The notes under the pieces were generated by a model, which had not been told where the DNA came from, ran no database searches, and saw only the letters and a list, made by a program, of their open reading frames with translations. From an uncultured Collinsella sp. (GTDB taxonomy: Bacteria; Actinomycetota; Coriobacteriia; Coriobacteriales; Coriobacteriaceae): a DNA stretch of 22,395 nt. The DNA lies in contig CABUGI010000026.1 of the NCBI GenBank assembly GCA_902491055.1, forward strand, positions 1 to 22,395, read 5' to 3'. The position numbers were made by a program, and so were the translations under genes. Positions 15,231 through 22,395 of this stretch are shown here, piece by piece. Each line of letters starts with the position of its first letter. Within the stretch, counting starts at the first letter, position 1.

Positions 15231-15959
15231 CTAGAACCTGCCCGGATGCTCGGCGCACAGGTCGTCTCGCATGGCGTAGACGCGGTTCATGGCCTCGGAC
15301 TCAAACCATTCCAGGCGCTCCGTGCGCTTAAGCCCGGCCGGTGCATCGGAAAGCGAGACGGCCTTGCCGGCGCGAATCCAGCACTTCTTGGGACGCATGA
15401 GCTTTTTGCCCGCGGGCGTGATATCGGACCAGCCGCAAATGGCGAGCGGGTTCACAGGTGCCTTGCCCATCTGGGCGATGAGCGCAAAGCCGCCGTGGAC
15501 CTCGGGCTTGATCTCGCGCGAGCGGATGCGCGTGCCCTCGGGGAAGATCAGGACGTCCTCGCCGCGCTGCAGTGCATGCTGAGCGGCGCGCAGGCACTTC
15601 ATGTCGGCAGTACCACGCTCCACGGGGATGCCGCCCACGCGGCTAAAGGCCCAGCGCACAATCTTGCTCTTGGCGAACTCGGACTTAAAAATGGGGCGAA
15701 TGCGGCGGCCCCCAAAGAACAGCGCCGTCTCCACGGCCAGGAGCTCGGCCATCGAGGTGTGGTTGCAGATGACCACGCTGCCGCGGCCTTCCTGGCGCTC
15801 AAACAGAAGATCGGCGTCCTCGACCTTCCAGCGCCACATGAGCTTGGAGAAGGCCCAAAGGATGGCCATGACTACGGCGACGGTGCCGCGGATGAGCGCT
15901 GGGAACTCGGCGTAGGGGGCGTTGTAATAGTCCTCGGGCGTCTGCTTAAACAGGCGCAT
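15231..15959 (-). CDS. plsC: 1-acyl-sn-glycerol-3-phosphate acyltransferase family protein
   Basis: Adds the second acyl chain to lysophosphatidic acid, giving phosphatidic acid at the inner membrane face. The 242-residue protein has a hydrophobic N-terminal helix (about 24-40), acyltransferase motif I as NHTSMAE (66-72), GGIPVERG (109-116) and motif III FPEGTR (139-144). Motif I reads H-x4-E, whereas the family is almost always H-x4-D; Glu could still act in the charge relay. The gene starts 3 nt after the cmk stop and ends 2 nt before the ispH start. Together with plsY and gpsA it supplies phosphatidic acid, so PlsC is the natural assignment, though another lysolipid acyltransferase is possible. 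Confidence 0.87.
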   Translation of the reverse strand: MRLFKQTPEDYYNAPYAEFPALIRGTVAVVMAILWAFSKLMWRWKVEDADLLFERQEGRGSVVICNHTSMAELLAVETALFFGGRRIRPIFKSEFAKSKIVRWAFSRVGGIPVERGTADMKCLRAAQHALQRGEDVLIFPEGTRIRSREIKPEVHGGFALIAQMGKAPVNPLAICGWSDITPAGKKLMRPKKCWIRAGKAVSLSDAPAGLKRTERLEWFESEAMNRVYAMRDDLCAEHPGRF

Positions 15960-15962
15960 GGG

Positions 15963-16649
15963 CTACCTCCTTTGGTTGATGAGGTCTTCGATAATGCGGA
16001 CGACCTCGTCGATGGTGTGGGCGGTGGAGTCGACGTGCACGGCGTCCTCGGCGGGCACGAGCGGGGCGACCTCGCGACTACTGTCGAGCTTGTCGCGCTG
16101 CTTAAGGGCGTCGAGGGTCTCGTCGACCTCGGCCTCGAGCTGCTCGGACGTGAGCGGCTGGGCATCGTTTTGGTGACGCTGAAGCACGCGGCGGCGGGCG
16201 CGCTCGCGCGGGTCGGCGGTCAGGAAGACCTTGACCTGCGCGTTAGGGAACACGACGGTTCCGATGTCGCGACCCTCGGCCACGATATCGCGGTCCTCGG
16301 CTGCGCGGCGCTGGTGGATGAGCATGGCGGTGCGCACGCCCGGGTAGGCCGAGACCTTGGACACGTTGGCGTCGACCTGCGGGGTACGAATGGCGGCTGA
16401 AGCGTCCTGGCCGTCGATGGTCAGGCGGGTGTCTTCGCCAGTGCCGTTGGTAAAGCGGATCTCGATCTGCTCGGCGAGGGCGTCGATGGCCGTCTCGTCG
16501 TCCAGATCGATGCCGCGGTCGAGCGCGGCGAAGGTGACGGCGCGATACATGGCGCCCGTGTCGAGCTTGTTAAAGCCCAGCTGGCGGGCGATCTCCTTGG
16601 CGATGGTGGACTTGCCGGAACCGGCGGGGCCGTCGATGGCGACGATCAT
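15963..16649 (-). CDS. cmk: cytidylate kinase
   Basis: Phosphorylates CMP and dCMP using ATP. The 228-residue protein starts with the P-loop GPAGSGKST (7-15), followed by LDTGAMYRAVT with the NMP-binding tyrosine, AEGRDIGTVVFPNA in the middle, and TADPRERARRR in the lid. The length and order are standard for bacterial Cmk. AAAGGAAG precedes ATG 16649. CMP arises each time a CDP-diacylglycerol pathway enzyme acts, so the gene suits a run rich in lipid genes; cmk next to der and plsC is common. Confidence 0.96.
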   Translation of the reverse strand: MIVAIDGPAGSGKSTIAKEIARQLGFNKLDTGAMYRAVTFAALDRGIDLDDETAIDALAEQIEIRFTNGTGEDTRLTIDGQDASAAIRTPQVDANVSKVSAYPGVRTAMLIHQRRAAEDRDIVAEGRDIGTVVFPNAQVKVFLTADPRERARRRVLQRHQNDAQPLTSEQLEAEVDETLDALKQRDKLDSSREVAPLVPAEDAVHVDSTAHTIDEVVRIIEDLINQRR

Positions 16650-16715
16650 GCAATGCTTCCTTTCGATGGTTGACGTGCTGGTATGGTTCGCAGGCGTTGG
16701 GGCGCGGCGGGTTGC

Positions 16716-17681
16716 CTAACCCGTGTAGCGCTCGCGGTAGGTGTTGCGCTTGGGTGCGGAGCCGTGGCTGCCGTGGTGGCGCGTGCGGCTGGCGGGCGTG
16801 TCTTGGGGCTTGCCGCCGTTGCGCTTGACGCTCGCTTGCTTGGGCGGGATGCCGCCGCTTTTGAGGATCTGCACCTCGCGGTCGGTGAGCTCGCGCCATG
16901 AGCCCTTGGCCACGTCCTTGAGCTCCAGACCGGCAAAGTTACAGCGATGCAGGCGGATCACCGGGTGGTGGATCTTGCTCAGCATGCGCTTGACCTGATT
17001 TTTGCGGCCCTCGCGGATGATGACCTCCACGGCGGTGGTACCGGGCTTGATACCTTGCGGAGCCACGGCCTCGGCCTCGCGCGCGTTAATGACACGGCAG
17101 ATTGCCGGCTGGCACAGGCCGTCGTCGAGCTCGATGCCACGGCGGAGTGGGTCTAGATCGCTGTCGGTCAGTTGCCCGTCCACGAGTGCCTGGTAGGTCT
17201 TGTAGACGTGTTTGCTGGGATGCAGCAGGTCCTGCGAAAGGTCGCCATCGGTGGTAAAGAGCAAAAGACCCGTGGTGTCGCGGTCCAGGCGGCCCACCGG
17301 GAAGAGCCCCGGAAAGCGGTTGCGCGGTACCAGGTCGGCCACGCAGGGGCGCTCCTGCGGGTCGCTCATGGTGGTGAGGTAGCCGGTCGGCTTGTAGAGC
17401 ATCAAGTACACGGCGCCCTGGTTGAGCTTGACGGGCATGCCGTCGACCTCGATGTGATCGTGGTCGACGTCGACCTTGGTGCCCAGCTCGGTCGCGACCT
17501 GGCCGTTGACAGTCACGCGGCCGGCGGTCATCAGGTCCTCCGAGCCGCGGCGGCTCGCCACGCCCGCACGCGCCAAAAAGCGCTGCAGGCGCATGGTGTG
17601 CGGGTAAACGGGCTGGGCGTCGGTTGCAGGTACTGCGTTGCCCACGGCGTGCGCCTCCCCTGCTTCGCTAGTCCTCGTCAT
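16716..17681 (-). CDS. rluB: RsuA/RluB-family 23S/16S rRNA pseudouridine synthase
   Basis: Converts a specific uridine of rRNA to pseudouridine. The 321-residue protein has an N-terminal S4 RNA-binding domain (about 30-78, MRLQRFLARAGVASRR), the catalytic Asp133 in GRLDRDTTGLLLFT, and EGRKNQVKRML further on. A basic tail rich in Lys, Arg, His and Gly (last 45 residues) is typical of RluB and adds RNA affinity. ATG 17681 is chosen because GGAGG lies 7 nt upstream; it overlaps the scpB end by 14 nt. The scpA-scpB-rluB order is very widespread, which favours RluB, although the exact rRNA position is not readable from sequence. Confidence 0.9.
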   Translation of the reverse strand: MTRTSEAGEAHAVGNAVPATDAQPVYPHTMRLQRFLARAGVASRRGSEDLMTAGRVTVNGQVATELGTKVDVDHDHIEVDGMPVKLNQGAVYLMLYKPTGYLTTMSDPQERPCVADLVPRNRFPGLFPVGRLDRDTTGLLLFTTDGDLSQDLLHPSKHVYKTYQALVDGQLTDSDLDPLRRGIELDDGLCQPAICRVINAREAEAVAPQGIKPGTTAVEVIIREGRKNQVKRMLSKIHHPVIRLHRCNFAGLELKDVAKGSWRELTDREVQILKSGGIPPKQASVKRNGGKPQDTPASRTRHHGSHGSAPKRNTYRERYTG

Positions 17682-18396
17682 GCATATCCTCCGAGGTCTC
17701 GTCGATGACTAGGGTCTCCATGTCCTCGACTGCCTCAACATCTTCAATATCGGTATCGAGAAGCTCGCGCTCTTCGTCCAGGTCCTCGGCCTGCTCCTCG
17801 AGCGTGGACCGAATACTGCGGCCGCTCAGGCGCTCGCGGATAAACTGACGCGACTGCTCGTCGGGGGCAAACTGCTCCAGGTCGGGCAGATCGCGGGTGG
17901 AGCGCAGACCGAACTTTTCCAAGAAGGCGTTGGTCGTGCCGTAGATGATGGCTTGACCGCGCTGGGGGTCGCGGCCGAGCTCACGCACCAGACCCTTGTC
18001 CACGAGCGACGCGATGACGCCGTCGGAGTTGACGCCGCGGATGCCCTTGACCACCTCGCGCGTCACGGGCTGGTGGTATGCGATGACGGCCAGGGTTTCG
18101 AGCGCCGCCTGCGACAGCTTTTGCGTGTCCCAGCTCAACACATAGGCCTCGACCACGTCGTGGTAGGCGGGGTGCGTAAACAGGCGCCAGCCGCCGGCGA
18201 CCTCGCGCAGCTGAAAGCCGCGGTTGGCCTCCTCGTACTCAACCTTGAGCTCGGCGAGCAGCGACGCGCACTCGCCGGGGGCGATATCCAGTGCGCCGGC
18301 CAGCGCGGGCGCACTCACCGGGTCGCTCGACACCAGCAGCAGCGCCTCGAGGGCGCCTTTGAGGCTGTTTGCCTCCAGCGTGGAAAGGGTTGACAT
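17668..18396 (-). CDS. scpB: segregation and condensation protein B
   Basis: Winged-helix partner of ScpA in the SMC-ScpAB condensin that organises and segregates the chromosome. The 242-residue protein begins SLKGALEALLLVSSDPVSAPALA and contains the conserved KLSQAALETLAVIAYHQPVTR segment, followed by EVVKGIRGVNSDGVI, both characteristic of ScpB. The C-terminal 50 residues are strongly acidic (Glu/Asp-rich). AGGAG lies 9 nt above ATG 18396 and overlaps the scpA stop region. The gene's last 14 nt overlap rluB in another frame. Confidence 0.95.
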   Translation of the reverse strand: MSTLSTLEANSLKGALEALLLVSSDPVSAPALAGALDIAPGECASLLAELKVEYEEANRGFQLREVAGGWRLFTHPAYHDVVEAYVLSWDTQKLSQAALETLAVIAYHQPVTREVVKGIRGVNSDGVIASLVDKGLVRELGRDPQRGQAIIYGTTNAFLEKFGLRSTRDLPDLEQFAPDEQSRQFIRERLSGRSIRSTLEEQAEDLDEERELLDTDIEDVEAVEDMETLVIDETSEDMHDED

Positions 18397-18407
18397 GGTT
18401 GCGGCTC

Positions 18408-19220
18408 CTATTCGGTGAGCTCGGGGCCCTCGCCGGGCACGTATGCCTCGGCTCCCTCGACTCGGTTGATGCAGATGGTTCCGAAGATCTTGTCCTGGCT
18501 CAGCGTGAGCGAGCCGCGCTTGGCGAGCTCCAGCATGGCTAGGAAGGTGACGACGAGCTGCTCGGTGGTGGCATCGCCGTCTAACAGCTCGCGGAAGGTG
18601 CAGGTTTGGTGTGCCATGGTAAAGCGATCGACCGAGGCCACCGTCAGGTCGAGCGGTACGCGATGCGGTGCCACGTGCTCGGCCTCCAGGAGGAAGGTCT
18701 GGCGCTTGCCATCCAGGTCGGCGCAGATGACGGCGAGACCGCGCAGGGTAATGCCGGCCAGATAGTCGGGCATAAGGCCTAGGAACTCGGGGTCGGGGCC
18801 GGCCACACGCGGGTGCATGCGGCTTTCGGCCTGCATGCGGGCACCGAGGGCCGCAGCCGCGCCCTTAAACTGCTTGTAGGCAATCAGGCGCTGGATCAGA
18901 ACCTCGCGCAGGGCGTCGCCGTCGAGCGCACTCAGTTCCTCGAGGTCTTCATCGAGTTCGTCATCGTCGTCATCGGCTTTGCGTGGTGCCTCCTGCGGCA
19001 CCAGAGAGGCGGCTTTGATGTCCAAAAGGGTTGCCGCGACCAGCAAAAAGTCGCTCGCCACGTCCAGGTCCAGCGCCTCGATGCGCTCGGCCTCGGCAAG
19101 GTACTGCTCGGCCACCTCGCTGATGGAGATGGCGCCGATATCTACTTTTTGGCGGGTTACCAGCTGCAGCAGCAGGTCGAACGGTCCGCTGTAGACCTGC
19201 GTCGACACGCGATACGACAT
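18408..19220 (-). CDS. scpA: segregation and condensation protein A
   Basis: Kleisin subunit that bridges the SMC heads and binds ScpB. The 270-residue protein shows the ScpA start YSGPFDLLLQLVTRQKVDI, then SISEVAEQYL, FLLVAATLLDIKAASLVP, an acidic linker (DDDDELDEDLEEL), and the C-terminal winged-helix region with VTFLAMLELAKRGSLTL. A strong ribosome site AAAGGAGG stands 7 nt before ATG 19220. The gap of 84 nt to the M50 gene upstream is the largest in this run. It has a 6-bp dyad (19271-19289) but no clear promoter or U-tract. Confidence 0.95.
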   Translation of the reverse strand: MSYRVSTQVYSGPFDLLLQLVTRQKVDIGAISISEVAEQYLAEAERIEALDLDVASDFLLVAATLLDIKAASLVPQEAPRKADDDDDELDEDLEELSALDGDALREVLIQRLIAYKQFKGAAAALGARMQAESRMHPRVAGPDPEFLGLMPDYLAGITLRGLAVICADLDGKRQTFLLEAEHVAPHRVPLDLTVASVDRFTMAHQTCTFRELLDGDATTEQLVVTFLAMLELAKRGSLTLSQDKIFGTICINRVEGAEAYVPGEGPELTE

Positions 19221-19304
19221 ATTCGACCTCCTTTGACGGCGCCTTCGCGGCGCGGTTTGGGTGCATGTTACGACCGCTTTGCACGGTCGACCTGTAAGTT
19301 TACC

Positions 19305-19988
19305 TTAGATGCCGGCGATTGCGAAGTTAAGCAGCTGCTCAGCGAACGGATACACGGTAACGTCGAAATAGCGACCGATCACGTCGATGCCGGTCCACAT
19401 GGGCAGCAGGTACAGCACCAGGATGAGGATGGGCATGGCGTATTGCTGCAGGCGGTAGTAGTTGGCGAGCGCCTTGTCCTTGAGGAAGGGCACGATGATC
19501 GACGAGCCATCGAGCGGCGGAATCGGGATGAGGTTAAAGAACGCGAGCGACAGGTTGACCACGATAAACGTGGCGCCGAAGTTCATGATCTGTGACGCTA
19601 CGGCAAAGGACATGCTTGCATAGAGGTTGCCGTACGTTACTTGCATGAGAGCGGCAGCGAGGCACGCGAGGGCGATGTTCGATGCGGGGCCGGCAACGCT
19701 CACCAGGACCTCGTCGCGCTTGGGGTGCTTGAGGTTGTTGAGGTAGACGGGCACGGGCTTGGCGAAGGCAAACACCGGGCCACCGGCTGCGAGCATGAGC
19801 AGCGGCAGGATGATGGTGCCAAACGGGTCGATATGGTTGAGCGGGTTGAGCGAGACACGACCGCGCGAACGGGCCGTCTTATCGCCGAGTGCCCAGGCTG
19901 CGGCGGCGTGCGCGCTCTCGTGGATAACGATGCCCAGGATGACGGCGACCGCGCTCGCGAGCAGGTTCATGATGTAGCTGCTGGACAT
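19305..19988 (-). CDS. site-2 protease-like M50 family membrane metalloprotease
   Basis: A 227-residue multi-pass membrane protein of the short M50 (YwhC-like) group. The zinc site is complete: HESAH (His23, Glu24, His27) in the first membrane segment and NLIPIPPLDG (Asp160) in a later one. GPASNIALA (about 100-108) is the third family mark. No PDZ or CBS domain is present. Relatives cleave membrane proteins such as anti-sigma factors; the substrate here is unknown. It sits 9 nt after a small membrane protein gene and before scpA. M50 genes next to scpAB are common in Gram-positive bacteria, without a known functional link. Confidence 0.9.
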   Translation of the reverse strand: MSSSYIMNLLASAVAVILGIVIHESAHAAAAWALGDKTARSRGRVSLNPLNHIDPFGTIILPLLMLAAGGPVFAFAKPVPVYLNNLKHPKRDEVLVSVAGPASNIALACLAAALMQVTYGNLYASMSFAVASQIMNFGATFIVVNLSLAFFNLIPIPPLDGSSIIVPFLKDKALANYYRLQQYAMPILILVLYLLPMWTGIDVIGRYFDVTVYPFAEQLLNFAIAGI

Positions 19989-19997
19989 AGCGCTCCC

Positions 19998-20294
19998 CTA
20001 GCGGACGCGGCGCGAGGCGCGCGTGAGCAGGTAGTCAATTACAAACAGGATCACAGCGACGATAGCATAATCCAGGCGGAACACACCGCCAAAAGGCGAC
20101 GTGATGACGCCGTAGCCGGCGATGGCGCTCGGCAGTGCACGCGAAAGCTCAACGACAAAGCCAACGATCTGCAGCTTGGCGGTGAGGCCGCTAAAGCACA
20201 GCAGCACGGTCATCGCGCCCATAAAGATGCCGCAGATGCGACAGGCAATGGCGATGATGCTCATCGCCACGGCAGCGGCCTTACGAGAGTTCAC
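19998..20294 (-). CDS. small hypothetical membrane protein
   Basis: A 98-residue protein that I do not recognise. I choose GTG 20294, because GGAG lies 7 nt upstream inside the ABC-F gene; this gives a 14-nt overlap with that gene. ATG 20264 is an alternative. After a short basic start (NSRK) there is a hydrophobic segment at about 7-36 (Ala/Ile/Cys-rich, three cysteines), a mixed segment at 40-62 and a clear membrane helix at 74-91, ending in a basic tail (TRASRRVR). The RLDYAIVAVILF stretch is faintly like the last helix of YggT-family proteins, too weak to assign. The gene is probably coupled to ABC-F and M50 expression. Confidence 0.72.
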   Translation of the reverse strand: MNSRKAAAVAMSIIAIACRICGIFMGAMTVLLCFSGLTAKLQIVGFVVELSRALPSAIAGYGVITSPFGGVFRLDYAIVAVILFVIDYLLTRASRRVR

Positions 20295-22314
20295 GCGCGG
20301 TCTCCTCTTCGATCTGGGTGGAAAGTTCCAGCCATTCGTCCTCCAGCTTGGGTAGCTCTTGCTTAAGACCGTTATATTCCCCCAGCGCGGCGTTGAACTT
20401 GTCTTGATCGGCATAAAGCTCTTCGCTGGCCATCAATTCCATAAGCTCGTCATAGCGGGCGCGCTTTTTGTCGAGTTCCGCCTCGATCTTCTTGAGCTGG
20501 TTGCGTACGCCCTTGAGCTTTTTGTTGAGCGCGGCGCGGGCCTGGGCCTCGGCGCGCTTTTGCTCCTTGGTCTTTTTGCCCTCGGCAGGCTTGGAAGCGG
20601 TGGCGGGGGTGTCGGGCTGGGCCGCGGTGACCTTAGCGGACTTGGTCGCGGCCGGTGCGCTCTCCCCTGCCGCCTCGGCGGCGGCGCGGGCTGCGAGGTC
20701 CTCGCGCTTGTAGAGGTAGTAGTCGTAGTCGCCGTCATAGACCGTGACCTTGCCATCGCGGATGTCGATCACGCGGTTGGCCACGGCGCGCACCAGGTGC
20801 TCGTCGTGGCTGATCAGCACGATGGTGCCGGGGAAGTTTTGCAGGGCGTTCTCGAGCATGTCCACCGAGTCGATGTCCAGGTGGTTGGTGGGCTCGTCCA
20901 GGCACAGGAGCGCCTCGGGGGCCACGAGCATTTTGGCGAGCGCGAGACGCGCTTTTTCGCCGCCGGAGAGTACGCGGACCTGCTTTTCGATGGAATCGTT
21001 GTCGCTAAACAGGAAGGCGCCCAGCAGGCTGCGTTGCTGCGGCACGGTCCACTTTGGCGTGACGGTGTCGATCTCTTGCAGGACGGTGTTGGACTCGGTC
21101 ATGCCCTCGAGCGCGTGCTGGGCATAGTAGGCGACGCCAACGTTGGTGCCCAGATCGCGGGTGCCGGTGGTGGGCGGCTCCAGGCCGGCGAGGATCTTCA
21201 TGAGCGTGGACTTACCGGCGCCGTTGGGGCCGACGAGCGCCACGTGCTCGCCGCGGTAGAGCTTGAGGTCGATGTCGCTGTAAATGTGCTTATCGCCGTA
21301 TGACTTGGAGACGCCCTCGAGGCCCACGACCATATCGCCGGAGCGCGGCGGGTCGGGGAACTTAAAGTCGATGTGCTTGTGGCCCTCGGGCAGGATGACG
21401 AGCTCCTTTTTGATCTGCTCGATCTTGCGGATGCGCTCCTGGGCCTGGGCTGCCTTGGTGGGCTTGTAGCGGAACTTGTCAACGAAGACCTGCATGTGGG
21501 CGATGTCGCGCTCCTGAGCGGCACGCTTGGCGCGCATCTGCTCCAGGTTGTCCTCGCGCTGCTTGAGGTAGCTGCTGTAGTTGCCGGTATAGGTGGTCAC
21601 GCGACGGTTTTCGAGCGCGGCGACGTGGTCGACGCAGGCGTCCATGAAGGCGCGGTCGTGGCTGACGATGAGGACGGCGCCGTCGTAGTTGGCGATAAAG
21701 CCGCGCAGCCACTGGACGCTTTCGAGGTCCAGGTGGTTGGTGGGCTCGTCCAGAAGCAGCAGGTCGGGGTGGCGCAGGAAGAGCTTGGCAAGCGCAATGC
21801 GCATCTGCCAGCCGCCCGAGAACTCGGAGCACGGGCGCTCAAAGTCGGTGACCTTAAAGCCCAGGCCGGACAGGATTTTGCGGGCGTTGCTCTCGAGCTC
21901 GTAGCCGCCCAGGTGCTCAAAGCGGTCCTGTACCTGACCGTACTCGTTAAGGAGGGCGTCGACGTCCTTGCCCTGCTCCGAGAGCTCGGTTATCTGGGCC
22001 TGCAGCTCGTTGGCGCGCTCGCCCATGCGGCGGATTTCCTTGGCAGCGGCCATGACCTCGGCAAGGATGGTGGTGTCCTTGTGCTCCAGGTTGGTTTCCT
22101 GCTCTAGGTAGCCTACCTGGCAGTCCTTGGCGTACTGAACCTGGCCGGCATCGGGGCTGTCGATGCCCATGATGATTTTGAGCATGGTGGTTTTGCCGGC
22201 GCCGTTGGGGCCCACGAGCGCGAAGCGCTCGCCGGGGTTGATCTGGAAGGACGCGCCGCTAAAGAGGACGCGTGCGCCGAAGCTTTTTTCGATCTTGTCG
22301 ACCAGGAGGATCAT
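20281..22314 (-). CDS. ABC-F family ATPase (YdiF/YheS-like)
   Basis: A soluble protein with two ATP-binding cassettes and no membrane domain; ABC-F members act on the ribosome, either clearing stalled or drug-bound states or assisting translation. Seen: Walker A GPNGAGKT (35-42), signature SGGWQ (166-170), Walker B LLLLDEPTNHLD (185-196); a charged inter-domain linker (about 240-310) that enters the tRNA exit site; second Walker A GPNGAGKST (362-370), signature LSGGEKA, and CLDEPTNHLD. The last 75 residues form a Lys/Glu-rich coiled coil after an Ala/Pro/Lys-rich spacer (about 560-600). ATG 22314 follows AAAGGCGG and gives 677 residues; the frame to 22377 runs through a terminator hairpin and is not used. 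The N-terminal MILLVDKIEKSFGA resembles Bacillus YdiF. It cannot be called a resistance factor from sequence alone. Confidence 0.93.
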   Translation of the reverse strand: MILLVDKIEKSFGARVLFSGASFQINPGERFALVGPNGAGKTTMLKIIMGIDSPDAGQVQYAKDCQVGYLEQETNLEHKDTTILAEVMAAAKEIRRMGERANELQAQITELSEQGKDVDALLNEYGQVQDRFEHLGGYELESNARKILSGLGFKVTDFERPCSEFSGGWQMRIALAKLFLRHPDLLLLDEPTNHLDLESVQWLRGFIANYDGAVLIVSHDRAFMDACVDHVAALENRRVTTYTGNYSSYLKQREDNLEQMRAKRAAQERDIAHMQVFVDKFRYKPTKAAQAQERIRKIEQIKKELVILPEGHKHIDFKFPDPPRSGDMVVGLEGVSKSYGDKHIYSDIDLKLYRGEHVALVGPNGAGKSTLMKILAGLEPPTTGTRDLGTNVGVAYYAQHALEGMTESNTVLQEIDTVTPKWTVPQQRSLLGAFLFSDNDSIEKQVRVLSGGEKARLALAKMLVAPEALLCLDEPTNHLDIDSVDMLENALQNFPGTIVLISHDEHLVRAVANRVIDIRDGKVTVYDGDYDYYLYKREDLAARAAAEAAGESAPAATKSAKVTAAQPDTPATASKPAEGKKTKEQKRAEAQARAALNKKLKGVRNQLKKIEAELDKKRARYDELMELMASEELYADQDKFNAALGEYNGLKQELPKLEDEWLELSTQIEEETARELS

Positions 22315-22345
22315 GGTGCCGCCTTTGACCTTGTGTGCCAATATG

Positions 22346-22373
22346 AAAAAAGGCCCCAACTTACGTTGGAGCC
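22346..22373 (-). terminator. terminator hairpin directly above the ABC-F gene, possible attenuator
   Basis: On the minus strand GGCTCCAAC-GTAA-GTTGGGGCC forms a 9-bp stem (one G-U pair) with a GNRA-type GTAA loop, then TTTTTT. It ends only about 30 nt before ATG 22314. It may close a gene outside the window or regulate ABC-F by premature termination. Confidence 0.85.
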
Positions 22374-22395
22374 TCATTCAATGCTCGGGTGGAGA

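Noticed and set aside
15180..16400. 406-codon open frame on the plus strand opposite plsC and cmk
   Set aside because: Shadow of two well-supported minus-strand genes; same biased composition, no motif.
19271..19289. 6-bp dyad CGACCG-N7-CGGTCG between the M50 and scpA genes considered as a terminator
   Set aside because: The stem is short and no U-tract follows on the minus strand, so it was not called.

Overview
The window reads as one chromosomal segment of a G+C-rich actinobacterium, most likely a member of the Coriobacteriia (Collinsella-like); this placement is an inference. It rests on the G+C-rich codon use and on a GarA/OdhI-type FHA gene next to an FtsR-type MerR gene, with a CDP-alcohol phosphatidyltransferase just upstream. 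These sit beside gene orders I associate with Clostridia and Coriobacteria (radical SAM DUF512 protein, der, plsY, gpsA). All 23 protein-coding genes (one of them disrupted) and the single tRNA lie on the minus strand, so transcription runs from high to low coordinates. No mobile element, CRISPR array, phage gene or rRNA was seen.

Right part (22395 to 5036): a very tight run of 18 protein genes and tRNA-Pro(GGG), with no convincing internal terminator. It starts just below a terminator hairpin that sits only about 30 nt above an ABC-F gene. Then come a 98-residue membrane protein, an M50 site-2 protease, scpA-scpB, an rluB-like pseudouridine synthase, cmk, plsC, ispH, a radical SAM/PDZ DUF512 protein, der, plsY, gpsA, rpe, a cysteine desulfurase, a NIF3-type metal protein, a coiled-coil/zinc-ribbon protein, coaBC and tRNA-Pro. 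A perfect hairpin with a U-tract ends the run at 5036-5065. The genes cover chromosome segregation, translation and ribosome assembly, glycerophospholipid synthesis (gpsA, plsY, plsC), isoprenoid and CoA synthesis, and sulfur supply for Fe-S clusters. Many genes abut or overlap by 4-14 nt, which suggests translational coupling.

Middle (about 4782-5035): a non-coding stretch of about 250 nt with a 59-nt imperfect hairpin (14-bp perfect outer stem), two short dyads and a probable promoter for the next operon.

Left part (4781 to 1): a pgsA-like gene, a GarA/OdhI-like FHA protein, an FtsR-like MerR regulator, apt, and a secreted NlpC/P60 hydrolase closed by a terminator. Then, behind its own promoter and a 12-bp perfect inverted repeat, comes a DegV-family gene that runs off the left edge. 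The apt gene is interrupted by an in-frame TAA between its two conserved halves, the clearest anomaly in the window.

I see no obviously new multi-gene system. The items most worth checking are the broken apt, the likely operator in front of the DegV gene, the intergenic hairpin, the possible attenuator of the ABC-F gene, and the GarA-like protein with only one of the two phospho-acceptor threonines.
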